64,000 nucleotides of DNA. Origin: Clostridia bacterium (GTDB lineage: Bacteria > Bacillota > Clostridia > Oscillospirales > CAG-272). The stretch spans positions 1 through 64,000 of the forward strand of contig JAFTKJ010000004.1 in NCBI GenBank assembly GCA_017453305.1, given 5' to 3'. Under the pieces are notes generated by a model. That model did not search any database. It was given only the letters and a program-made list of their open reading frames with translations, and had not been told where the DNA came from. Below are positions 42,398 to 49,763 of the stretch, one piece after another (position 1 is the stretch's first letter; the number at the start of each line of letters is the position of its first letter). The position numbers and the translations under genes were made by a program.

Positions 42398-43918
42398 ATG
42401 AAATACCAAAATCCGATCTTGCCGGGCTTTTATCCGGATCCCTCGATTTGTCGCGTGGGTGAGGATTTTTATCTTGTGACTTCTACGTTCGAGTTCTTTC
42501 CGGGCGTTCCCGTCTTTCACAGCAAAAATCTTGTCAATTGGGAGCAGATCAATTACTGCCTGACCACCGATACCCAGCTCCCCCTGCAGGGGGTCAAGGC
42601 GTCGGGCGGCATTTACGCGCCGACTTTGCGCTACCACGACGGCACGTTTTTTATGGTTACCACCAACGTAAACGCAGGCGGCAATTTTATCGTACATACC
42701 AAGGATATTCGCGGCAAATGGAGCGAGCCCGTGTGGGTGAAGCAACGCGGTATCGACCCCTCTCTGTTTTGGGACGAGGACGGCACGTGCTATTTTGTCT
42801 CCAACGGCTCTGCAGGCAACGATGGCAGCGGTATCTTTCTTTGCGAGATCGATCCTTTTACGGGAGAGATGCATACGCCGTCGCGTCGCATCTCCTTTGG
42901 ATGTGGCGGACGCTGTGCCGAAGCACCGCATATCTATAAGCGCGGCGGGTGGTACTATCTGATGCTTGCCGAGGGCGGCACCGAATACGGTCATATGGAG
43001 ACGATGCAACGTGCAAGGAGCATCTACGGGCCTTATGAGCCCTGCCCCCACAATCCCATTCTTTCGCATCGTGATTTTTATGCACCCATTCAGGCAACGG
43101 GGCACGCCGATATCGTTGAGGATCAAAACGGCAATTGGTGGCTCGTTTGCTTGGGTATTCGTCCAATTCCTCGTGCCAAACTGCATCACCTTGGCAGAGA
43201 GACCTTTTTGTCTCCCATGACGTGGGATGAAAACGGTTGGCCGGTAGTGGGGGAGAACGGACGGATTGCCCTTGAAATGGACGGCGCGCTTCCCGGTCCT
43301 GCGCCCACTCCCGTCAGCCTTGATTTTACGGATTGCTTTGAGGGTGCGGAATTGGATCTGCATTGGAACTTTGTGCGCAACCCGAATAGGGCTTGCTACC
43401 AATTGGAGCATGGACGCATGACGCTGATCGGAGGTGCAGACAAGCTCTCTACCTCTTGCGGGCATCCTACGATGATTGCCGTACGTCAGCAGGCTTTTTG
43501 CATGGAGACGGTGGTTCACCTGGAGGGTGCGATCGAAGAAGGACAGTGTGCGGGGCTTTCGGCGTTTTACACGAGTGACTACCATTATGACGTTTTTGTT
43601 ACCAAAGAGGGGGAGGCGCATTTTGTCTGCCTGCGTAAGCGCGTGGCGGATATCGACGTGATCATTGCACGTCACTTGATCGATTATCACGGTGCGGTTT
43701 GCTTGAAGATCGAAAGCGATGCCGAGTGGTACACCTTCTTTTATGAGTCCGACGGTGCGTTTGTAGAATTGGGACGTGGAAAAACGGCGCTTTTGTGCAC
43801 CGAGGCAACGCATCCTACCACCTTTACGGGCGTTTATTGGGGCGTTTTCAACGAAAAGGGTGAGATCTCTTTGACACGGATTGCGGTGCGTGATCTGAAA
43901 TCATCGATATGCCTATGA
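42398..43918 (+). CDS. GH43 beta-xylosidase/arabinofuranosidase-like enzyme
   Basis: 506 aa. The five-bladed propeller runs to about residue 300. The catalytic base Asp is in NPILPGFYPDPSICRVGEDFYL (about 4-25), the pKa-modulating Asp in DPSLFWDEDGTCYFV near 127, and the acid Glu in the CAEAPHIYKRGGWYYLM block near 180. The C-terminal 200 residues are the beta-sandwich typical of GH43 xylosidases (DFTDCFEGAELDLHWNFVRNP, VHLEGAIEEGQCAGLSAFYT). No signal peptide. ATG 42398 is backed by AAGGAG 13 bases upstream. It is 48 bases behind the rodA-type gene and probably shares its transcript. Confidence 0.92.
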   Translation: MKYQNPILPGFYPDPSICRVGEDFYLVTSTFEFFPGVPVFHSKNLVNWEQINYCLTTDTQLPLQGVKASGGIYAPTLRYHDGTFFMVTTNVNAGGNFIVHTKDIRGKWSEPVWVKQRGIDPSLFWDEDGTCYFVSNGSAGNDGSGIFLCEIDPFTGEMHTPSRRISFGCGGRCAEAPHIYKRGGWYYLMLAEGGTEYGHMETMQRARSIYGPYEPCPHNPILSHRDFYAPIQATGHADIVEDQNGNWWLVCLGIRPIPRAKLHHLGRETFLSPMTWDENGWPVVGENGRIALEMDGALPGPAPTPVSLDFTDCFEGAELDLHWNFVRNPNRACYQLEHGRMTLIGGADKLSTSCGHPTMIAVRQQAFCMETVVHLEGAIEEGQCAGLSAFYTSDYHYDVFVTKEGEAHFVCLRKRVADIDVIIARHLIDYHGAVCLKIESDAEWYTFFYESDGAFVELGRGKTALLCTEATHPTTFTGVYWGVFNEKGEISLTRIAVRDLKSSICL

Positions 43919-43979
43919 TGCGAGCCTCTAAAATAATCTTCGTTTATGTAAAGCATCTGTAAAAAGTAAGGGAAAGTGA

Positions 43980-44119
43980 TATAATCGACATGAATTTTAT
44001 CGGTTGTTCATGTTCATATCAAAGTCGATGACTTCGATATGACTGCTTTCTGTTGAATAATTAAAGGAATCAAATAAAACGCCGTCGGGTCTCCGATTTC
44101 AGAGACCCGACGGCGTTTT
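43980..44119 (+). ncRNA. Candidate small structured RNA (uncertain)
   Basis: An extended -10 box (TG then TATAAT, 43980-43985) has no good -35. It is followed by an inverted repeat ACATGAA/TTCATGT (43988-44013), a nearly perfect hairpin (44014-44042: TCATATC-A-AAGTC, loop GAT, GACTT-C-GATATGA) and, 33 bases on, the 18-bp terminator at 44076-44119. No convincing reading frame lies between. It could be a short RNA of about 125 bases, or simply the 3' untranslated region of the GH43 gene. Confidence 0.3.
44076..44119. terminator. Bidirectional terminator between convergent genes
   Basis: AAAACGCCGTCGGGTCTC (44076-44093), loop CGATTTCA, then the perfect 18-base complement (44102-44119). The A and T ends make it work in both directions, for the GH43 side and for the DUF2079 gene. 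Confidence 0.92.
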
Positions 44120-44145
44120 TGGTATTGCACCATTTTGCAAAGGGG

Positions 44146-45948
44146 CTATTCCGCGCTCTTTTGCAAAATCAGTATGCGGTTATCCAGGCGCGCGTATTCT
44201 TCATAGTCGAGCACCGAGTAGACGTTGAGAAACGGTTTGTGGGAATCGTAGCGAAGATCCAAGACGACGAATTCGACGTCGCTTGCGTAGCCGTGATATG
44301 CCACCTCGTAGATCTCGGAGCGATCCGAGATGTGGGGAAGCAGGAAGGTAGACGCTGCTACCGATGCATCCTCGGGGAGCTCCTCCTGCAAAAACGTCTC
44401 CATTTCCAGATAGCTGTCGCGACTGCGGATCCATTTGCCCGTGTATGAGTTCACAAAGGGAAGAACGGTTATGGCATAGCAGCAAACGCATGCCGCCGCA
44501 GCAATGCTCAGGAGTGTGCGGCGCACGGAGGCGGCTTCGATCTCGGGAAGATTTTTGAGGGTCGCATAGAACAAAAACGCTGTAATGCCAAAGTGGTATT
44601 GAAAGCCGACGTTGTATTGGTAGCCGTACATAGTGAGCATGTTGATCAAAATCGGTGCTACCAACAGCCAGCGCGACGCCTTCTTGGTGCAAAACGGGAG
44701 CAAACCCAAGGGCAGGAGCATTTGAACGAAGTAAATGATCTTATCCCAACTCTTGTTCTCTGCCGAAAAGAGCTGCGTCAAAAGGTACGCAGGGTTCACA
44801 AGCGCCGTTTTGATGGCACCAAGCAACCCGTCCTCGTCATTGTAGATCAGGTTGTCAAAGCGGTTGACCATCATGCCCGTGCCGTATTTCTCCAACAGAA
44901 ATCCGCAAAGGAGAAAATATCCAACTGCCATGCCCGCAAGGATGGCACCGTGCAGATATTTGCGCTCCGAGAGCAGAACGAAAATGGCAAAGAAGAGCAG
45001 GTAGACTGCCGCGTCCTCCTTGACCGTCAGTACCAACGCCGCGCACACGTACATGGGTACGGTTCGTTTGGTTTCAAAAAAGTAGAAGGTCAGAAGCAGG
45101 AACAGCGGCAAAAAGCAGTTCTCGTGCAGGTCGTAAAAGCATCCTGCACTGATAGCAGGGTAAAATGCGTATGCAAGCGTCAAAAGGATGGTGACCTTGG
45201 AGGAGAGTTGAAAATGCCGTGCCAGAAGGTAGACGGGGATGACGCCTGCGGCAAGCACAACGGCTTGGCAGATCTGTAGGGTCAGGGGAGAGGGAAACGT
45301 AAAGTAAAAGGGCAGGAACAGGTAGTACGCGGGGGAGATGTGCACGGCAAAGTGCGAGAGGAGCTGATCGCGCTCGCAGGTCACCATCGGAAGTCCCGTT
45401 TCCCGCATGTTGTGGAACATATTACAAAAAATGCCAAAGTCGAAATTGGGAGTAGAAAAGGTTCTGTAGCGCAGGCAACCAAAGGTTGCAATCACGGTAC
45501 AGCAAATCACCCCTGCAAAAATCAAAGCGCCAAGGCGCGTGCGTTTTCCGGGCTTCCAAAGCTCTAAAAGAGGCATCAGCGCACGCACACAGTAGATGAC
45601 GAACAGACTGTAGACCGCAATCGAAGAAAGCAGGAACAGCCCCTTTGCCTCTCCGCTGTAGAAGCACCCCCACCAAAGGAAGCAAACGGTGGATGAAATC
45701 AGAAGCGCAATGGCATCGGTATTCACGGGAGTGCCGAAAAAGGCGGCAACGGAAAGCAGGGCAAAGAAGAGGAGGACTCCCAGTGCCACCTGCAAAAGGC
45801 TTGTGCCTTGGGCAAAAGAAAGGTGGATAAAATCGGAAGTTGGCTTGAGCGTTGTAAGGATCAGACAGCACCACGCCGCAACGACGCGGCAAACGGTGCG
45901 CTCCCACGAAAAGGCACCAAGCAGCCGTCGGTAGATCTCCGTTCGCAT
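44146..45948 (-). CDS. DUF2079 multi-pass membrane protein
   Basis: 600 aa. About 12-13 membrane segments precede a short soluble C-terminus (about residues 495-600). The family hallmark is the FDFGIFCNMFHNMRETG block, then HFAVHISPAYYLFLPFY, near residues 175-215. These resemble GT-C-type glycosyltransferases that use lipid-linked sugars, and DUF2079 is generally placed in that fold. AAAGGAG precedes the ATG. It is the last gene of the minus operon, 30 bases behind the FAD oxidoreductase. Substrate unknown; a role in surface glycan assembly is inferred. Confidence 0.88.
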   Translation of the reverse strand: MRTEIYRRLLGAFSWERTVCRVVAAWCCLILTTLKPTSDFIHLSFAQGTSLLQVALGVLLFFALLSVAAFFGTPVNTDAIALLISSTVCFLWWGCFYSGEAKGLFLLSSIAVYSLFVIYCVRALMPLLELWKPGKRTRLGALIFAGVICCTVIATFGCLRYRTFSTPNFDFGIFCNMFHNMRETGLPMVTCERDQLLSHFAVHISPAYYLFLPFYFTFPSPLTLQICQAVVLAAGVIPVYLLARHFQLSSKVTILLTLAYAFYPAISAGCFYDLHENCFLPLFLLLTFYFFETKRTVPMYVCAALVLTVKEDAAVYLLFFAIFVLLSERKYLHGAILAGMAVGYFLLCGFLLEKYGTGMMVNRFDNLIYNDEDGLLGAIKTALVNPAYLLTQLFSAENKSWDKIIYFVQMLLPLGLLPFCTKKASRWLLVAPILINMLTMYGYQYNVGFQYHFGITAFLFYATLKNLPEIEAASVRRTLLSIAAAACVCCYAITVLPFVNSYTGKWIRSRDSYLEMETFLQEELPEDASVAASTFLLPHISDRSEIYEVAYHGYASDVEFVVLDLRYDSHKPFLNVYSVLDYEEYARLDNRILILQKSAE

Positions 45949-45978
45949 GCAGATCTCCTTTCAAATCATTTTTCGAAA

Positions 45979-47253
45979 TCAGTCAACAACGGCACCGTTT
46001 TGCACCAGCAAAGCGCGCAGGCGGGGGACGTCAACGTCCTTTGCCGTGCATCCGCTTTCCACCATCAAGGAGGCACCAATGCCTGCCGCTTCACCAAGTG
46101 TTGAACAAACGGGCATGATGCGCAAGGATGCCTGCGCTTCGTGCGTAGCAGAGACACAGCGTCCCGTCACCAAAAGATTGGACACTTTTTTGGGAACGAG
46201 GCAACGGTAAGGGATGGTGTAGTACTCCCCATGTGGGAAATAATAGTGGCTGGTGCCCGAGCCGTCGGGACTGTGAATGTCAATGTCGTAGCAAGAGGCG
46301 GCAATGCCGTCCTCAAATTTCTTGCAGGAGATCAGATCCTCCTGTGTCAGCTTGTATTCACCGTCAATCATGCGGCTCTCGCGCACACCGATCTGTAAGC
46401 CGGTGGAAATGAGGACACTTTCACGAAATTCCTCAAAATTCTCGCGCAAAAAGCGATACAACTCCATCACCTGCTCGCGCGCGATGATCTCTGCCTTGGT
46501 AACCTCTTCGGCGTTGGTGGGATCCAGCTTGATCACACGCGTAGTGTTAAAGTGCCAGATGCTTTTGACAGAGGTGGAGAAGGAGAGGATATTTTCGCGC
46601 GGATTTTTGATCTTTCCTTCTGCCTGATACTGTTTATAGAGCAGATTGATGCGTCGGCGCGTGTCGGAAACGTCGTCGCTGTTGACGTTTGCAAGACGGA
46701 AGCAAAGCGTCATGGGCTGACAGAGGTGGTCGCTCTCTCTGCCAAGGGTAAAGGGACAGCCTGCCATGGTGGCAAGGTTTGCATCCCCCGTGGCATCAAT
46801 AAAGACGTCGGCTTCGATCTCTTCGGTCCCGGAGACGTTGGAAACAGTGACGGAACGAATGCGTTCACCATCCATCAAAACGCCCGTAACGTAGGTCTGA
46901 TACAGAAGCTGAACGCCGCTTTCGACAGCCATGGTATTAAGAACGTATTTTAAAATTTCTTCGTTAAAGACCATATCGGTGATCATGCCACCCTCCGCAG
47001 TCAGACGATCCACGATCTCCTCAAAAATGCCGCGGCTGAGCAGGATCTTTTCCTTGGGACGATCCTCCTCGGGCGTCCAGGTCCAATACGCCATAAAGGG
47101 GTTGACCAAATCGTACACGGCGGCACCGCCGAGGGCATTGTATTTTTCAATCAGAAGGACGCGCTTGCCCTGTCTTGCGGCGGCAATGGCGGCAGTTGCA
47201 CCCGCAAATCCACCGCCGATTATGGCAACGTCGTAATGCTTGATCGGTTTCAT
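45979..47253 (-). CDS. FAD-dependent oxidoreductase (FAD_oxidored type)
   Basis: 424 aa. The N-terminal Rossmann fingerprint is DVAIIGGGFAGATAAIAAARQGKRVLLIE (about 8-36). The second FAD contact is in DVFIDATGDANLATMAGCPF near residue 150, and the C-terminal GRCVSATHEAQASLRIMPVCSTLGEAAG near 370. This family of flavoproteins is common in glycan-degradation loci of gut bacteria, but its reaction is not defined. GGAGG precedes the ATG. It is 22 bases behind dut and 30 before the DUF2079 gene. Confidence 0.88.
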   Translation of the reverse strand: MKPIKHYDVAIIGGGFAGATAAIAAARQGKRVLLIEKYNALGGAAVYDLVNPFMAYWTWTPEEDRPKEKILLSRGIFEEIVDRLTAEGGMITDMVFNEEILKYVLNTMAVESGVQLLYQTYVTGVLMDGERIRSVTVSNVSGTEEIEADVFIDATGDANLATMAGCPFTLGRESDHLCQPMTLCFRLANVNSDDVSDTRRRINLLYKQYQAEGKIKNPRENILSFSTSVKSIWHFNTTRVIKLDPTNAEEVTKAEIIAREQVMELYRFLRENFEEFRESVLISTGLQIGVRESRMIDGEYKLTQEDLISCKKFEDGIAASCYDIDIHSPDGSGTSHYYFPHGEYYTIPYRCLVPKKVSNLLVTGRCVSATHEAQASLRIMPVCSTLGEAAGIGASLMVESGCTAKDVDVPRLRALLVQNGAVVD

Positions 47254-47275
47254 ATCAGTAGCCTCCTATTGGACG

Positions 47276-47725
47276 TTATTTGATCCCCGTGTGGCCAAAG
47301 CCGCCCGCGCCTCTCTCGGTTTCATCCAAGGAGTCCACCACCGTAAAGGCGGCGCTTACCACGGGCATAAACATCATTTGCGCAATGCGGTCACCGCGGC
47401 GCACCTCAAAGGGCTCCTCTCCGTGATTGATCAAGCCGACGCAGATCTCGCCGCGATAGTCACTGTCAATCACACCGATCCCGTTGGAAAGGGACACGCC
47501 TTTTTTAATTCCCAAGCCGCTACGTGCCGCAATGACGGCAACGTAGTCCGAGGACTCGGGGGAAATGGAAAGCCCCGTGGGAATAAGCGCGCGAGCACCG
47601 GGAGCAATGGTAACGACTTCATCCTCCTCCAGGGCGGCACGCAGATCGACAGCCGCCGAGCCCGGGGTGGCGTATTCGGGCGCGGTCATGCCGCGCGAGA
47701 GCTTGAGATTGACGTTGAGCTTCAT
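47276..47725 (-). CDS. dut: dUTP diphosphatase
   Basis: 149 aa trimeric dUTPase: removes pyrophosphate from dUTP, keeping uracil out of DNA and giving dUMP for thymidylate synthesis. Conserved motifs in order: I PGSAAVDLRA, II ARSGLGIKKG, III NGIGVIDSDYRGEI, IV RGDRIAQMMFMP, and V, the C-terminal arm ERGAGGFGHTG. The ATG at 47725 has GAGG nine bases upstream. An in-frame GTG at 47740 would start inside the ribosome site. It lies in an operon with glycosidases and an FAD enzyme, unusual company. Confidence 0.96.
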   Translation of the reverse strand: MKLNVNLKLSRGMTAPEYATPGSAAVDLRAALEEDEVVTIAPGARALIPTGLSISPESSDYVAVIAARSGLGIKKGVSLSNGIGVIDSDYRGEICVGLINHGEEPFEVRRGDRIAQMMFMPVVSAAFTVVDSLDETERGAGGFGHTGIK

Positions 47726-47760
47726 ATGATAATTCCTCACTAAATTTTATTTTCGTTTTT

Positions 47761-48735
47761 CTATTTTACAAACTTTTCTCTTGCAGCGGCAAGGGTTTCA
47801 AAGGAAGCTTTGATTTGACCGAGCTGTTTTAGATTGGTGCGAATCCAGGGCGCGGTCATAAAACCGATGAGGTGCTCGTTATTGCAGTTGTTGATAAAAT
47901 GCTCCACCACGTCGTCGGAGCAGTACTCGCATTCACCCCATACCGATGCGCAGGGAACGGTGTCGTAGCCGTCGTTTGCCGCTTTGACGCCTTCATGCGT
48001 CATTGCCTGCCAGATAGGTGCTTCCTCCATGTAGGTCAATCCCATTTTTCCCTCGTTGGAGTCGATATAGCGTTGCTTGGAGGAAATGAGCGTCCAGTGC
48101 TCGCGGCGGACTGCAAAATAGATCCACGGGGAGAGGACGACGTCCGTATAGGGGATGCGCTTGCGAAATTCATCGGGATGATAGATGCACATATCTGCCC
48201 AGATCCAAGGCTTGGCACCGCACTTCAATACGCAGTCGCACAGAAATTTGAGATCGTGCCAGATCAACTCCCCTTGGCGGTAATGCACCATGTCAAGCTC
48301 CTTGAAAAATTGGGGATCGCCCTCCTCGTCCATGCCAAGATGCACGTAGGTGGGGTGCTCGAATAACTCATACACCTCCTCGATCAACTCGCGGCAGACC
48401 TTGTAATAGACCGACGTAGACATCATGCGGCGGTATTCGCCCAGCCACATGTGGTGTGTTGCCGAAAAGTTGAGCTTGGGAATCAACTCAATGCCGAGGT
48501 CGCGGCACCTTGCTACCTCCTCGTGCACACGCGCGCGCGACCATGCGCCTTTGCGTGCCAACTCGGGGTGACTTTCGTATTGTACGCCCTCACCAAGGTC
48601 GAGGACGATCTGATTAAAGCCGTGTTCATGGGCAGAGCGGATCAATTCTTCCCATGCCTCATCTTCAAAATCCAGCTCGGGGTGATCCTGCCACCACATA
48701 TTCTGACCGAGCATTGCGTAAATAGACCAAATCAT
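47761..48735 (-). CDS. GH20-like hexosaminidase-type protein (barrel only)
   Basis: 324 aa. It is a single TIM-barrel protein without the small N-terminal domain seen in full GH20 enzymes. The GH20 acid pair is visible as YVHLGMDEEGDP near residue 123. Other barrel strands are GFNQIVLDLGEGV near 36, GIELIPKLNFSATHH near 76, and KPWIWADMCIYHPDEF near 168. No signal peptide. GGAGG lies eight bases upstream of ATG 48735. It follows the GH43 gene by 25 bases. Activity on N-acetylhexosamine ends is inferred; the lack of the N-domain leaves room for another substrate. Confidence 0.75.
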   Translation of the reverse strand: MIWSIYAMLGQNMWWQDHPELDFEDEAWEELIRSAHEHGFNQIVLDLGEGVQYESHPELARKGAWSRARVHEEVARCRDLGIELIPKLNFSATHHMWLGEYRRMMSTSVYYKVCRELIEEVYELFEHPTYVHLGMDEEGDPQFFKELDMVHYRQGELIWHDLKFLCDCVLKCGAKPWIWADMCIYHPDEFRKRIPYTDVVLSPWIYFAVRREHWTLISSKQRYIDSNEGKMGLTYMEEAPIWQAMTHEGVKAANDGYDTVPCASVWGECEYCSDDVVEHFINNCNNEHLIGFMTAPWIRTNLKQLGQIKASFETLAAAREKFVK

Positions 48736-48760
48736 TCGTTTTTCCTCCATGGGCAGGAAT

Positions 48761-49690
48761 TTATTCCTGTACGGTGATCTTGCCGTCACAATATTCCCAA
48801 CCGCGCGTCATTTGAACGGGCAGAATGCTGCCGTCCTCGCCAAAGCGCATTACGTCAAGGCACATAAAGCGCGCGTTGCCGTCGGCAATGTCGGGGCGGT
48901 GGCGGTGGTACACACAGATGTAAAGATCCTCCTCGGGGAGATAGAAATATCCGTTGTGTCCGGGTCCGTTGGCAAGCTTGCCGTCGCCGGAGTCCAGAAC
49001 TCTGGTATGGTTTTCAAAGGGACCGAAGGGGGAGTCCGCAAATGCGGCGTTGACGCGGTAGGTGCCCTTGGTCCAATCTCCTGCCGACCACATAAAGTAA
49101 TATTTGCCGTCCTTTTTGAACATGCAAGGACCTTCAACGTAATCGGGAGGGGTGATCTCCTTGCAAAGAGAACCGTCCTCAAAGGGAACGAGGGAGGTCA
49201 TATCCTCGCTCATAATGGCGAGGTTGCAATGTCTCCAGCCGCCCCAAAAGAGGTAGACCGTGCCGTCATCGTCCTTGAACAGATGCGCGTCGATTGGCTG
49301 TGCGCCGTTGTAGAACTCGTTAACAAGGGGGCGATCCATCAACGCCTTGAAGGGACCGGTGGGGGAGTCGGAAACCGCAATCTCAAGTCCGCCCTTTTCG
49401 TCGGTGGAATAAATGTCGCCCGAGGCGAACACGTAGTAGTACTTGCCATTTTTTTCGATGGCGGTAGGTGCCCAGATGGCGCGCGTTGCCCAAGGGAAGC
49501 CCGACATATCGATGATGTCGTCGTGCAGTTCCCAATCGGTCAGATTTTCGGAGGTGAAGCAGACCTGATTCTTTTGCTCGTCAAAGGGCAAAGACTTGGT
49601 GGCATAAATCACGTATTTTCCATCGTAAAAGCGCGCTTCGGGGTCGGCGTACCAGCCTTCGTTGATGGGGTTTTGAATTTTGAATTGCAT
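48761..49690 (-). CDS. GH43-type glycosidase
   Basis: 309 aa five-bladed propeller with no extra domain. The catalytic base Asp is in GWYADPEARFYDGKYVIYAT (about 10-29), the second Asp in IDAHLFKDDDGTVYLFWGG near 139, and the acid Glu in DYVEGPCMFKKDGKYYFMWS near 189; GPGHNGYF follows near 245. Likely an arabinofuranosidase or xylosidase. ATG 49690 has AAGGAG ten bases upstream. It is the first glycosidase of the minus operon and starts just past the lysK hairpin. Confidence 0.9.
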   Translation of the reverse strand: MQFKIQNPINEGWYADPEARFYDGKYVIYATKSLPFDEQKNQVCFTSENLTDWELHDDIIDMSGFPWATRAIWAPTAIEKNGKYYYVFASGDIYSTDEKGGLEIAVSDSPTGPFKALMDRPLVNEFYNGAQPIDAHLFKDDDGTVYLFWGGWRHCNLAIMSEDMTSLVPFEDGSLCKEITPPDYVEGPCMFKKDGKYYFMWSAGDWTKGTYRVNAAFADSPFGPFENHTRVLDSGDGKLANGPGHNGYFYLPEEDLYICVYHRHRPDIADGNARFMCLDVMRFGEDGSILPVQMTRGWEYCDGKITVQE

Positions 49691-49719
49691 AGCGGTATCT
49701 CCTTTTTGCTCAAATGAAG

Positions 49720-49753
49720 AACGGGGAAAGGGGTGTTCGTCCCTTTCCCCGTT
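49720..49753 (-). terminator. Hairpin between lysK and the GH43 gene
   Basis: AACGGGGAAAGGG (49720-49732) and CCCTTTCCCCGTT (49741-49753) form a perfect 13-bp stem. On the minus strand it follows the lysK stop by 10 bases but ends without a strong T run. Some readthrough into the operon is likely, as no promoter is visible before the GH43 gene. Confidence 0.65.
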
Positions 49754-49763
49754 GGGTGGTTGA

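Noticed and set aside
41252..43813. An 853-codon open frame on the minus strand across rodA and GH43
   Set aside because: It lies wholly opposite two clear genes, has no ribosome site and its sequence shows no domain; long antisense frames here result from codon bias.
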